64,000 nucleotides of DNA, taken from assembly GCA_903904685.1 (NCBI GenBank), contig CAIVDS010000092.1, positions 1 to 64,000 of the forward strand, given 5' to 3'. A model generated the notes under the pieces. That model did no database searches and had not been told where the DNA came from. It was given only the letters and a program-made list of their open reading frames with translations. This document shows positions 1-9,195 of the stretch, one piece after another (the stretch's first letter is position 1; the number at the start of each line of letters is the position of its first letter). The stretch is from an uncultured Verrucomicrobiota bacterium (GTDB lineage: Bacteria; Verrucomicrobiota; Verrucomicrobiia; Opitutales; Opitutaceae). Both the position numbers and the translations under genes were made by a program.

Positions 1-204
1 GGAGTTGCGGAAGTGGAGGTGAAGCTGGGGATACCGCGTGCGGTAGAAGGCCTCGATGTAATTGGTGTGGAGGCGTTGGGCGGTGATGCTGTCGCCCGCC
101 ATCACCCAAGTGTCGTTGTCCTTGAGGGCGAAGGACGGTTCGGCGGCGGAAATCCGGCTGCAAAATGCAGCGAGGAACAGGAGGACGAGAGGTTTCATTT
201 TCAT
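1..204 (-). CDS. Secreted SGNH/GDSL-type hydrolase, N-terminal fragment (cut by window edge)
   Basis: Only the first 68 codons lie in the window. The protein starts MKMKPLVLLFLAAFCS, a clear signal peptide ending near ISAAEP, and then reaches WVMAGDSIT. GDSIT is block I of SGNH hydrolases, with the nucleophile Ser. The residues after it (RLHTNYIEAFYRTRYP) follow the pattern of rhamnogalacturonan-acetylesterase-like SGNH enzymes. A second in-frame ATG at 198 could also start it. It lies 14 bases downstream of giant protein A on the same strand, so it is probably co-transcribed. The expected role is an extracytoplasmic esterase acting on ester groups of a glycan. The family call is good; the substrate is unknown because the rest of the gene is missing. 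Confidence 0.75.
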   Translation of the reverse strand, partial: MKMKPLVLLFLAAFCSRISAAEPSFALKDNDTWVMAGDSITAQRLHTNYIEAFYRTRYPQLHLHFRNS

Positions 205-218
205 AGGGTGAGTGATGG

Positions 219-3200
219 TCAAGGTTTCGGTGGCGTAGTCGAGAATCGCAATGGCCAGAGCTTGTCCGGCGACCCTTTGAGCACCAAGCCGGCATTGAAC
301 GGCGCGAAACCGAAGCAGTATCCGCGAAACATAACTTGGTTCCAGCCCGGGCGCAGGGAGAGTGTCTTGGCGGCCACCTGGTAACGGATATTATTGGAGG
401 TCTTGAAATCCGTATATTTGCCGACGTTGATTGGCTCGCCGTTCACAAACCAACGCAGCGGGGTCATGAGGTGACCTTGAAAATCAAATTCAACTTCCGT
501 CGCGGCGGGCGCGTAGATCCAGGTGACGCCATACCAGACCTGTCCTCCGGTTCCGAGTTTCACGCGGGTGTCGAGGTCGGCGATGGTGGCGGGCTTCCAT
601 GTCACCGAGCCGAGATGATTCCAATACCCTTGGATGATGTCTCCCTGATAGACGGCGGCCGTGTCCACTTTGTCATCGGGCGGATATTTCTGGGCCTCGC
701 AGAACTCCTGCGTCGCCACTTTCCAATCCTTGTTGGTGCCGGGCATTTTTCCGTTGGGATCCTTGGTCAATTTTTCTGCGCCGGGACCGCCGAAGGGTCC
801 GCAAATCAACCATTTTTTAACGGTGATGCCGTCTTCGATTCCGGTGAACTGCACGGGAGCCCAGGAACCCGGATAAAGGCGGGCTTCGCTCGGTTCGTCG
901 TAGGTTTCCTTGCTGGCGGTCGCGTCGCTGTTGGCCCACCAGAATTTATTATGGCCTCCGAAATTGGCGCTGAAATTGATGAGCGTATGAAGATCGCGGC
1001 CAAACGGCGTCTTCAACGAAGGCAGGGCTGCGCGGGGAATCGCCGCGACCAGCACGAGACCTTTGTTATCCGCATCGATGGAGTAACCGTAGCGTGCGTC
1101 CGCAATGGCGCCGACGTGCGCAAAGGAAACTTCGCCGACGGGAGTGCGATAGGTTTGCGGACTGGCCGGCAACCTGCCTTCCCACGAGGGATACATGCCC
1201 ACGCCAACAGGCTCGACCTTGGTGCCATTTTTGAAAACTCCAAAGACGAAGCGCGTGTCTCCCGGTCGACCGTTGGAGGAACCGGGTTTGGCTTCGGGAT
1301 TGCCCTGGAAGTAGAAGTCGAGGGTGTGGGAAAGCTGGTCGTGCGTGAACATGCGCTGCAGGGGAGGGAGCGGCTTGGGTTCGAAGACATCGCTGAATCT
1401 CGCATGCCAGCGCAAATAGAGATGGTCGGCGTCGTAGAGGCAGCGCACTTCCACGGTTTGGTCCTTGTCGGATTGATATTGCACCGGATCGCAGGATTCC
1501 CAGCCTGTCAGGGAACCGTCCAGCACGGCCCCGCCCAATGCGGGCGCAAACCGGGCAATCTTGGCGGTGCCCGCGCCGCCGCGGATGGTGAGGGCGATTT
1601 CCGGAGGCGCGGCGATCTGCGAAGAGGAGAGCGAAACGGTTTGTTGCAACGCCGTGAGGGGCTTGACGGGATTTTCCGTCAGCGACCATCCTTCCGTTTC
1701 AAAGAAGGTGGGAGTGTATTTGCCAAGGCCGAGATAGATTTTCCCGTTATTCTTGTTGGGAAACACCGACCCGGTGAAATACTCGCCCGGCAACAGGAAC
1801 AATCCTCCTCTGGCCGCAGAGACGCGCCTGCCATCGGGGAAAAGGGTATCCACATAGAGTCCATCCTGCGTGTAAAGGAGGATTCCGCAGCGCGATTGAT
1901 CGGTGACGCTGAGGAGTCCGTTTATCGGACGGTGGATGCGCATGCCTCCATACATCTCGCCCGAGCGCGCCGTCCATTGGAGGGCGGTTCTTCCGACGCG
2001 CCATTTTTGCCTAAGGTTCCCGTCCTTGTCGGGCGCGTAGAAGGAGATTTTATGCTGCGCCCCTTCGTTGGCATTGAAGCTGTAGCCGCTTCTCGCCTGG
2101 ATGTAGATGCCTTCGGACGAACCGTCCGCCTGCGTCCAGTCGCTGGTAAAACGATCGCCGACTTCATTGCCGCCATGCAGGGCGTCCACGACTCCTTTGG
2201 ACCGCGCCTCGAAAACGGGGTCCGTCAGCACTTTCGTCCATTCCTTAAAGACGGGGTTGCCGTGGGCATCGAAGCCTTCCGGGGAAACACGCCATGCATC
2301 GCGGCCGCCCATGTTGATGGCGAGGAACGAGAGGTTTTCGAGCCAGTTCTGGCCGTGAGCCGTGACGAAGTTCACTGGCAGCGGAGTGGGGGTCAATTCG
2401 GCTTCGTCCACGATTCCGTTCCCGTTTGCGTCGTGCCAGAAGGCATATTTCGCGTCTTTACCCTCCCCGGCCTTGATCAAGGCGGCGGAGAGCGCGCAGC
2501 GTTCGGGAGTGACGTGAAAGACGACAAACCGCGTGGCGCTTACGATGTAGAGCTGACCGTTGGCGCGGGACAGGAGGAATTTACCGGGGAACGTGTCGAG
2601 ACGGTCGGGGTTGATCCCCAAGTGCGGATCTGTTTCCAAAGGCCACACCGCATTAACGGCGCAGGTGTGTTTTTCATAATCCATCTTGAAGCGAACGAAC
2701 CAGCCTTCCTGCCCTTGGATATACAAATCCTCCGGATGCTCGGGATCGACCGCATACCCGGAATTATTGGTGAAGGTCTGGTAGGTCTGAAAATCCCTGA
2801 TCAATTCACCGGTGTCCGGATTCCATTCCGCCACTCGGTTCGGCCCCGCTTTTTCAACGATGATCAACCGGTCTTTGCCTTCCGCATCCTTCCAAGTCGC
2901 CAGCTTGCCGGGCGCCATCAGAGTCATCGGGTCATATGCGCCTGGTTTTTGCGCGGCCATTTTCCCGAATGTGCGCAAAATCTTTCCGTTCGAATCCAGC
3001 TGATAGACTTTATTGGCTTTGGAATCGCTGAGATAGAAGCGGCCTTTGCTGTCCGCCTTGAGGTCGAACGGATTGATATCGGCTGAAACTTTAAAGGTGG
3101 TTTGCAACGGCCCTGAGGGAAGTCCGTTTTGAAGCGCCATCGAGCTGACGAGGAATCCTTTCTCATCCGTGTGGAGAACATACAGGCGGCCTTTTTGAAC

Positions 3201-4178
3201 GAACAACCCCTGGGGTTTGGAAACCGGAATGGTGGCGAGCACCTTTCCGTCCGCGCCTTCATGAACGGTGATCAGGTTGGCGAAGTCGCTCTCGCTTTCG
3301 ATGTGCCTTGTCCAATTTTTGAGTTTTTGCGGAATGATTTTCCCGCGTTGGGCGATGTAAACAAGAGTGCGTTGGGCGGCTTCATCTTTCCACGCCGTCA
3401 TGGACGTGACCCAGCCTTCGGGAGGGTAGGAGTTGACGCGGTTGCATCCCGGGCTGCTGCCGAACGATTTGCCATCCGCCCGATAGACAAACTTCGGGCC
3501 TCCATCGGTGCTGAACGCCCACACGGTTTCCCCATCCGTCGCCACGCTCGACCCACCCGCCGCGCCGCCAGAAGTGAAGGATTTGATGAATTGATCCGGC
3601 GATACCCCGGGCTTCGTGAGATCGACCATCGGGCAGTTCAGGCCGTTCTCGAGGTATTGGTAATAAAAAGCAGCGATTCCATTGGACGCGACAGACACAT
3701 CCCCGAAGGGTGCGGAGACAGGATCACCGCCGAACGGCACTTTCAGCTTTTCCGCCGGCGCATCCACCCGAGGCCACCACCCGGAGATCGCTCCGGCATA
3801 TTTGGGAATGATCGCATGCCATTCGTCGTCGATTTCCCACTTTTTGGCGGGCATGTAAATCCCCTTGACGGCGTATTGGCCGGGAGGGAGTGGCATGAAG
3901 TTCTCATCCAGACCATCCCATGTTTCCGTAAAGCGGCCACTGTTTTCAGCCGTGACGGTGCGCGGAGCCCCGGCAACAAACGTGCTGAGTATCCAGTCGG
4001 TGTTTTTGGGGTCCACGATGGCAAGGGTGACCAGGTAGGTGCGTGGCAATGAGCCGTCCGCCGGGAGTTGGTAGGTGACCGGAACGCCGATGGGGGTTCC
4101 AGCGGAAGATGGCGACGCGGCTCCGGCCCAACTAAAGGCCAGCAAGAGCAGAACGATCCAAGCGAATGATGATTTCAT
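219..4178 (-). CDS. Giant secreted FlgD-Ig / beta-propeller / CBM9-like protein, paralogue A (1319 aa)
   Basis: No enzymatic function is recognisable. Residues 1-21 are a signal peptide (MKSSFAWIVLLLLAFSW). Residues about 33-110 resemble the FlgD Ig-like fold (FTETWDGLDENFMPLPPGQY). About 150-860 is a repetitive NHL/propeller-like region (for example KADSKGRFYLSDSKANKVYQ). Within it a 12-residue EF-hand-type loop DANGNGIVDEAE sits at 583-594. About 878-1100 is a CBM9/DOMON-like domain (VLDGSLTGWESCD, CLYDADHLYLRWHA). About 1120-1319 begins WLICGPFGG and reads as a beta-sandwich of the LRPGWNQVMFRG type. It is closely similar to B throughout and less so to C. Only 13 bases separate it from B, so it is probably the product of tandem duplication in one operon. 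I infer a secreted or surface glycan-binding scaffold. Confidence 0.85.
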   Translation of the reverse strand: MKSSFAWIVLLLLAFSWAGAASPSSAGTPIGVPVTYQLPADGSLPRTYLVTLAIVDPKNTDWILSTFVAGAPRTVTAENSGRFTETWDGLDENFMPLPPGQYAVKGIYMPAKKWEIDDEWHAIIPKYAGAISGWWPRVDAPAEKLKVPFGGDPVSAPFGDVSVASNGIAAFYYQYLENGLNCPMVDLTKPGVSPDQFIKSFTSGGAAGGSSVATDGETVWAFSTDGGPKFVYRADGKSFGSSPGCNRVNSYPPEGWVTSMTAWKDEAAQRTLVYIAQRGKIIPQKLKNWTRHIESESDFANLITVHEGADGKVLATIPVSKPQGLFVQKGRLYVLHTDEKGFLVSSMALQNGLPSGPLQTTFKVSADINPFDLKADSKGRFYLSDSKANKVYQLDSNGKILRTFGKMAAQKPGAYDPMTLMAPGKLATWKDAEGKDRLIIVEKAGPNRVAEWNPDTGELIRDFQTYQTFTNNSGYAVDPEHPEDLYIQGQEGWFVRFKMDYEKHTCAVNAVWPLETDPHLGINPDRLDTFPGKFLLSRANGQLYIVSATRFVVFHVTPERCALSAALIKAGEGKDAKYAFWHDANGNGIVDEAELTPTPLPVNFVTAHGQNWLENLSFLAINMGGRDAWRVSPEGFDAHGNPVFKEWTKVLTDPVFEARSKGVVDALHGGNEVGDRFTSDWTQADGSSEGIYIQARSGYSFNANEGAQHKISFYAPDKDGNLRQKWRVGRTALQWTARSGEMYGGMRIHRPINGLLSVTDQSRCGILLYTQDGLYVDTLFPDGRRVSAARGGLFLLPGEYFTGSVFPNKNNGKIYLGLGKYTPTFFETEGWSLTENPVKPLTALQQTVSLSSSQIAAPPEIALTIRGGAGTAKIARFAPALGGAVLDGSLTGWESCDPVQYQSDKDQTVEVRCLYDADHLYLRWHARFSDVFEPKPLPPLQRMFTHDQLSHTLDFYFQGNPEAKPGSSNGRPGDTRFVFGVFKNGTKVEPVGVGMYPSWEGRLPASPQTYRTPVGEVSFAHVGAIADARYGYSIDADNKGLVLVAAIPRAALPSLKTPFGRDLHTLINFSANFGGHNKFWWANSDATASKETYDEPSEARLYPGSWAPVQFTGIEDGITVKKWLICGPFGGPGAEKLTKDPNGKMPGTNKDWKVATQEFCEAQKYPPDDKVDTAAVYQGDIIQGYWNHLGSVTWKPATIADLDTRVKLGTGGQVWYGVTWIYAPAATEVEFDFQGHLMTPLRWFVNGEPINVGKYTDFKTSNNIRYQVAAKTLSLRPGWNQVMFRGYCFGFAPFNAGLVLKGSPDKLWPLRFSTTPPKP

Positions 4179-4191
4179 AAATGAGAGGATT

Positions 4192-7100
4192 TTATGGCGC
4201 GGGAGGCTGGCCCGAGAATCGTAACTTCCAAATGGCCGCCGGATCTCCTTTGATCACCAATCCGGCGCGCGGTCCATAGCCGACGGAAAATGTGCGAACC
4301 ATGATCTGGTTCCAACCAGCCTGCAATTTTACCACTTGGGTGACATCCTGCGGCGGAACCTTCGCTTTCCCTTTGTCCAGATTGAACGGCTGGCCGTTAA
4401 GGTACCAGCGCGTGAGATTCATCTTGAAGCTCTGAAATTCGACGGGAATTTCGGCGACGGTGGAGGAGTAAATCCACGTGGTGGCAAACCAGACTTGCGC
4501 ATTTGTTCCAAAATGAAGCCGGGTGTCGAGATCGGCAATGGTGGAGGGCTTCCAACGCAAATTGGCGGGGCTGCCCCAATAGCCGTTCACCATCGGTCCC
4601 CTGAAAACTTCGTTCGGGTCCATCTTGCCGCTGTCCGGCGGGTAAACGGCGGTTTCGAAAAACTTCTGGACCTCATTTTTGTCACGTGGACTCCAAGAGA
4701 ATTTCTCCGCACCTGGGCCGCCAAACGGCCCGCAAACGAGCCAATTGCGAACTGGGGCGCCATCACTTATCCCCTGGAACGTCACAGGAGCCCAAGAACC
4801 GGGATAGAGCCCTGCCTCGGTCGGTTCGTCATAGGTCTCGCTGCTGGCCGAGCCGTCGCTGTTGGCCCACCAGAATTTATTGTGTCCGCCAAAAGTGGCT
4901 TCAAAATTCACCAGTGTCCGCAGGTTGTCATCGAACGGTTGATTCAAGGCGGGGATCGCCGCGCGGGGAATTGCCGCCGCGATCACAAAGCCTTTGCCGT
5001 CCGGGTCCAGCGCATATCCCATCTGCGCGCCGGAGATCGCTCCAACGTGGGCAAACGAAGTTTCACGAACGATCGTGCGGTAAGTCTGCGGTTGGCCTGT
5101 TCCCGGCCATGTAGGGTAATACCCGACACCCACCGGTTGAAGGGAGGTGCCGCTCTTGAACAACCCGAAAGCAAAGCGCACATCGCCTGGGCGACCGCCC
5201 GGCGCACTTTTAGACGAAGCGTTCGTATTGCCCTGAATGTAGAAACTGAGCGTGTCAGCCAGTTGATCGTGGGTGAAAATCCGAGGCAGCGGCGGCAGCG
5301 GCTTGGCTTGGAAGGTGCCGCCGAGGCGGGCGTGCCAGCGCAAATAGAGATGGTCGGCGTCGTAGAGACAGCGGGCTTCCACGGTCTGATCCTTCCCGGC
5401 GCTGAATTGCACCGGATCGCACGATTCCCAGCCGGCCATGGAACCGTCCAGCACGGCACCGCCCAACGCCGGCGCAAACCGGGCAATCCTGGCGGTGCCC
5501 GCGCCGCCCCGCAGCGTGAGGGCGATCTCCGGCGGAGCGGCGATCTGCGAAGAGTTGATCGTCAGTGTCTTTTGGACCGTGGTAAGCGGTCTCACTGGAT
5601 TTTCCTTCACCGACCAGCCCTCGACCTCGAAAAACGTCGGTGTGTATTTGCCAACGCCAATGTAAATCCTGCCGTTGTCCTTGTTCGGGTAAACGATACC
5701 CGCAAAAAATTCTCCGGGCAGTTGATAAATGGAACCCCGCCGGTCTGGCATCGTTTTCAGGTCCGGGAAAAGCGTGTCTACGTAGAGCCCTTCGTCTGTG
5801 TAGAGCAATACACCGCAGCGGGTCTGATCAATTACGCTGACAAGCCCGTTGATCGGCCGGCGTATGCGCATGCCACCATACATCTCACCCCTTTTCGCCG
5901 TGTCTTTAATGACCGCACGACCCACCCTCCACCTCTGTTCGAACTCGCCGTCAGGTTTCGGCACATAGCGTGAAATTTTGTATTGCGCCCCCTGGTTGGC
6001 GTTAAAGCCCGGACCGCTTCGTGCCTGGACATAGAGATCGCCCTTCGGCGTCTCATCCGCCTGCACCCATGAGCCGAAAGTGTCGCCCAACTCATTGCCT
6101 CCATGGAGAGCGTCCGCTTTTCCCGCAGCTCGTGCCGCGAAGGCCGGATCGGTGACCACCTTTTTCCAATCCGTGAAGATCGGATTGCCGTGCCCATCGA
6201 AACCACTCGGCGAAAGGCGCTGCACATCGGCGCTGCCGTTAACCACCGCGAGGTAGGAAAGGTCGGATGTCCAATTCTGGCCGTGATAGCTCAATGGGCG
6301 CTCCACCGAACTGGGTGTCAATTCGTCGTCGTCCACACGACCATTGCCATTCGCGTCATGCCAAAGGGATATTTTCCCCTTTTCGCCTGCGACAAGGCCC
6401 GCGGAAAGCACCCAGCGGTCCCCGTCGAGACGATAAACATTATGGCTTCGCTCGCAGGCAAGGTAAGTGCGGTTGTTGACACGGATCACCCGCGGTTTCG
6501 ACAAGCCCGGCAGCCGGGGATCATTGCCGACGTCCGGCCAGACAGCGTCCACAGTCCACGTCTGTTTGTCGAGGTCCATTTTGAACCGTGTCAGCCAATT
6601 GCGATGTCCGAGAATATACAAATCTTCGGGATGCTCATCATCGATCGCGTAGCCATCGTTCGCCTTGGTTTGATAGGAGGTGAACTCGCGCAGCAGCTTG
6701 CCGTCCTCGGCGTTCCATTCGCTCGTTCGGTTCGGTCCCGCCATTTCCACAATAATCAAGCGGTCGTGTCCCTCGGTATCGCGCCACGTCGCCAGCTTCT
6801 CGGGTTCCATCAACGTTTCCCGGTCGTACGCACCCGACTTTTGGACCGCCATGTTTCCAAAGGTGCGAAGCACTGCACCCGCAGTATCGAGTTGATAGAC
6901 TTTGTTTGCCTTTGGATCGCTCAAATAAAAGCGCCCGTGGCTGTCCACCTTCATGTCGAATGCCTTGATGGCGGCGGGCACCGCGAACACCCGCTGCCAT
7001 TTGCCATCCGGCACGCCGGCATTAAGCGTGGCGGCACTCACCGCCAGCCCCGCGCCGTCCGCATGCAATGCATAAAGCTTTCCGCCCTGCACGGAGAGAC

Positions 7101-8073
7101 CCTGAGGACGGGACAACGGAAGCGTTGCTAGGACCTTGCCATCTCCGCCGTCATGAACTGTGATGATATCCGCGAAATCCGTGTCGCTCGGGGTGTATCT
7201 TATCCGAGTGATGTGCCCCTTCTTTTGCTCCGTGCCGACGAACTTCCCTCCCTGCGCGACATACACGAAGGATTTGCCGGAAACCGGCTCGCGCAATGCA
7301 GCCATTGACGTTACGAATCCCTCGACCAGATAACAGTCCCTGCGATTCGCGCTCGGGCTGCTGCCGAAGGGTTTGCCATCCGTACGATAGACAAACTTCG
7401 GTCCGCCGTCGCTACTGGCCGCCCACACCGTCTCACCGTCCGTTGCGACACTCAGCCCACCTGCAGCCCCGCCGGAATTGAAAGCGCACAGGAATTGGCC
7501 GAAGCCAACCGGCTTTTTCAAATCGATCATCGGCGCATTCAGCCCGTTCTCGAGGTATTGGTAATAAAACACCGCCACGCCATTCGGTCCCACCGCGACA
7601 TCGCGCATCGGGCTCCCCACCGGATCGCCACCGAAGGGCAACCGCGCGTCAGGCGCATCCGTTGCTGGAACCCAAGCCGAAATCCCGCCTGCAAATTTCG
7701 GCGTAATCGCATGCCAATCTCCATCCACCGCCCATTGGCGGGCTGGCATGTAGATGCCTTTCACAGCGTAATCTCCCGGAGGCACCGGCATGTAGTTTTC
7801 ATCCAGACCATCCCATGTCTCCGTGAAACCGCCCTTGTTCTCGGCGGTTACGGTGCGCGGAGCCCCGGCGACGAACGTGCTGATGATCCAGTCGGGATTT
7901 TTGGGGTCCACGATGGCAAGGGTGACAAGGTAGGTGCGGGGCAATGCGCCATCTGCCGGGAGTTGGTATGTGGCGGGAACTCCTCCGGGTGACGTAGCGG
8001 AAGCTTGCGACGCGGTACCAGCCCAACGAAAGGTTAGTAAGATCAGAACGATCCAAGCGAATGATGATTTCAT
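4192..8073 (-). CDS. Giant secreted FlgD-Ig / beta-propeller / CBM9-like protein, paralogue B (1293 aa)
   Basis: Domain order matches A: signal peptide (MKSSFAWIVLILLTFRWAG), FlgD-like Ig domain (FTETWDGLDENYMPVPPGDY), propeller repeats, an EF-hand-type loop DANGNGRVDDDE, a CBM9-like domain (VLDGSMAGWESCD, CLYDADHLYLRWHA) and a C-terminal beta-sandwich starting WLVCGPFGG. The first bases of the coding sequence are identical to those of A for about 30 positions, and long stretches around the FlgD and CBM9 parts are near-identical. This points to a recent duplication or gene conversion. A 156-base gap precedes it, the longest inside the cluster, which could hold a secondary promoter. Function is inferred as surface glycan binding; no catalytic residues are recognised. 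Confidence 0.85.
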   Translation of the reverse strand: MKSSFAWIVLILLTFRWAGTASQASATSPGGVPATYQLPADGALPRTYLVTLAIVDPKNPDWIISTFVAGAPRTVTAENKGGFTETWDGLDENYMPVPPGDYAVKGIYMPARQWAVDGDWHAITPKFAGGISAWVPATDAPDARLPFGGDPVGSPMRDVAVGPNGVAVFYYQYLENGLNAPMIDLKKPVGFGQFLCAFNSGGAAGGLSVATDGETVWAASSDGGPKFVYRTDGKPFGSSPSANRRDCYLVEGFVTSMAALREPVSGKSFVYVAQGGKFVGTEQKKGHITRIRYTPSDTDFADIITVHDGGDGKVLATLPLSRPQGLSVQGGKLYALHADGAGLAVSAATLNAGVPDGKWQRVFAVPAAIKAFDMKVDSHGRFYLSDPKANKVYQLDTAGAVLRTFGNMAVQKSGAYDRETLMEPEKLATWRDTEGHDRLIIVEMAGPNRTSEWNAEDGKLLREFTSYQTKANDGYAIDDEHPEDLYILGHRNWLTRFKMDLDKQTWTVDAVWPDVGNDPRLPGLSKPRVIRVNNRTYLACERSHNVYRLDGDRWVLSAGLVAGEKGKISLWHDANGNGRVDDDELTPSSVERPLSYHGQNWTSDLSYLAVVNGSADVQRLSPSGFDGHGNPIFTDWKKVVTDPAFAARAAGKADALHGGNELGDTFGSWVQADETPKGDLYVQARSGPGFNANQGAQYKISRYVPKPDGEFEQRWRVGRAVIKDTAKRGEMYGGMRIRRPINGLVSVIDQTRCGVLLYTDEGLYVDTLFPDLKTMPDRRGSIYQLPGEFFAGIVYPNKDNGRIYIGVGKYTPTFFEVEGWSVKENPVRPLTTVQKTLTINSSQIAAPPEIALTLRGGAGTARIARFAPALGGAVLDGSMAGWESCDPVQFSAGKDQTVEARCLYDADHLYLRWHARLGGTFQAKPLPPLPRIFTHDQLADTLSFYIQGNTNASSKSAPGGRPGDVRFAFGLFKSGTSLQPVGVGYYPTWPGTGQPQTYRTIVRETSFAHVGAISGAQMGYALDPDGKGFVIAAAIPRAAIPALNQPFDDNLRTLVNFEATFGGHNKFWWANSDGSASSETYDEPTEAGLYPGSWAPVTFQGISDGAPVRNWLVCGPFGGPGAEKFSWSPRDKNEVQKFFETAVYPPDSGKMDPNEVFRGPMVNGYWGSPANLRWKPSTIADLDTRLHFGTNAQVWFATTWIYSSTVAEIPVEFQSFKMNLTRWYLNGQPFNLDKGKAKVPPQDVTQVVKLQAGWNQIMVRTFSVGYGPRAGLVIKGDPAAIWKLRFSGQPPAP

Positions 8074-8229
8074 GGAAGAATGGGGGAAATCAGAAGTCGG
8101 GACGGGGTCGGATGCCGTCGGAGTGTTTGATGGTGATGGCGTTCATTGGGCGCGGATTAAATGACGGGCCGTGATCGCGGTGCATTTTTACCGTGCCAAA
8201 AGCATGAAGTTTTCTCTTTTTGCGCTCGG

Positions 8230-9168
8230 CTACTCGCCGAACAGTTTCTTTAAGGTCGGCTCCATCGCCTCGGCCCAGACCTCGTAGCCCTTGGGGGTGG
8301 GGTGCAGAAAGTCTCCCATGATGTCTTTTGAAATCGTGCCGTCGGCGCCCAGGAACTTTGCGCCGATGTCGAGGAACGTGATGCCGTCCCGGCCGTCGAA
8401 CGCGGAGATGAGTTTGTTGATCTCCTCGAGTTTTTGCCGGCCCGCGTCGGGTTTCTCGCCGCGGGGGAATATGCCGAGAAGGAGGATTTTTGTCGCGGGG
8501 GTGCGCTGATGGATTTCAGTGCAGATGGCGCGGATGCCCGTTGCGATGTCGGCGCTGGAATTGCTGTCGCGATTGTTGGTGCCGATCATGACCACGGCGA
8601 CCTTTGGGGAGTATCCGTCCAATTCCCCCTGTTGGAGCCGCCAGAGCACGTTTTCAGTCATGTCCCAGCCAAAGCCGAGATTCACGACATTGCGCGGTTC
8701 GTAATACTTTTTCCACACGTCCTTTCCCTCCATGAAGTGGGTGATGGAATCCCCGATGAAGATGAGCGCGGGCTTGCGTTCGCGAACAAGCGCGCAGCGG
8801 GAGTTGTGCCGCTGTTCCCAGTTGTAACTGGACCAATTGCGATTTTGGGTGACCGGGATGACGGTGCGAGGAGGGGTGGGCGCGTCTCCCTGCGCATCGA
8901 GGGTGGTCGTGGCCACGGGGCTGCTGTCGAAGGACCGGGCTTTGACGACGGCCTTGCAGGGCAACTGGAGGGGAGCGAGGTAGACGCCGGCACCTTTCTG
9001 GTCAGGGTCGGAACCGTTGATCGTATAATAGATGACGGCACCGGGTGCGGCGGTGATCGTCACCAGTCCCGTGGCGTCACGCTGAATGACGGGCCGGGCG
9101 ATTTCGGCCTGGGCGGCGGCGGTCGCAAGCAGCGAGACAGCCACCAATGAGAGATAGGGGTTAAACAT
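8230..9168 (-). CDS. Secreted SGNH/GDSL hydrolase with N-terminal chitobiase-C-like domain (312 aa)
   Basis: A signal peptide (MFNPYLSLVAVSLLATAAAQA) is followed at about 25-100 by a small beta-sandwich with the CHB_HEX_C pattern (AAPGAVIYYTINGSDP). The SGNH esterase domain follows at about 120-312. Its blocks are visible: FIGDSITHF (nucleophile Ser), NLGFGWDMTENVLWRLQ, VVMIGTNNRD (Asn of block III) and MGDFLHPTPKGYEVWAE (Asp and His of block V). It resembles the PAF-acetylhydrolase/GDSL-like group often found in polysaccharide loci. It lies 27 bases downstream of giant protein C and before B on the same strand. The likely role is removal of acyl groups from an extracellular carbohydrate; the exact ester is unknown. 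Confidence 0.85.
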   Translation of the reverse strand: MFNPYLSLVAVSLLATAAAQAEIARPVIQRDATGLVTITAAPGAVIYYTINGSDPDQKGAGVYLAPLQLPCKAVVKARSFDSSPVATTTLDAQGDAPTPPRTVIPVTQNRNWSSYNWEQRHNSRCALVRERKPALIFIGDSITHFMEGKDVWKKYYEPRNVVNLGFGWDMTENVLWRLQQGELDGYSPKVAVVMIGTNNRDSNSSADIATGIRAICTEIHQRTPATKILLLGIFPRGEKPDAGRQKLEEINKLISAFDGRDGITFLDIGAKFLGADGTISKDIMGDFLHPTPKGYEVWAEAMEPTLKKLFGE

Positions 9169-9195
9169 AAAGATATGGATGAATGATGTGCCGGT

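Noticed and set aside
336-3086. Very long open frame on the plus strand opposite giant protein A (and similar ones opposite B, C, D, E, F)
   Set aside because: High GC with third-position bias leaves the antisense frame open. It has no signal peptide, family or start site, while the minus-strand protein has clear domains and paralogues.
8090-8146. 18-codon minus-strand frame (MNAITIKHSDGIRPRPDF) upstream of B
   Set aside because: No ribosome-binding site and no homologue known to me; too short to support as a leader peptide.
8181-8199. Sigma-54-like TTGGCACG...TGCA on the minus strand upstream of B
   Set aside because: The GG-to-GC distance is two bases too long for the strict -24/-12 spacing.
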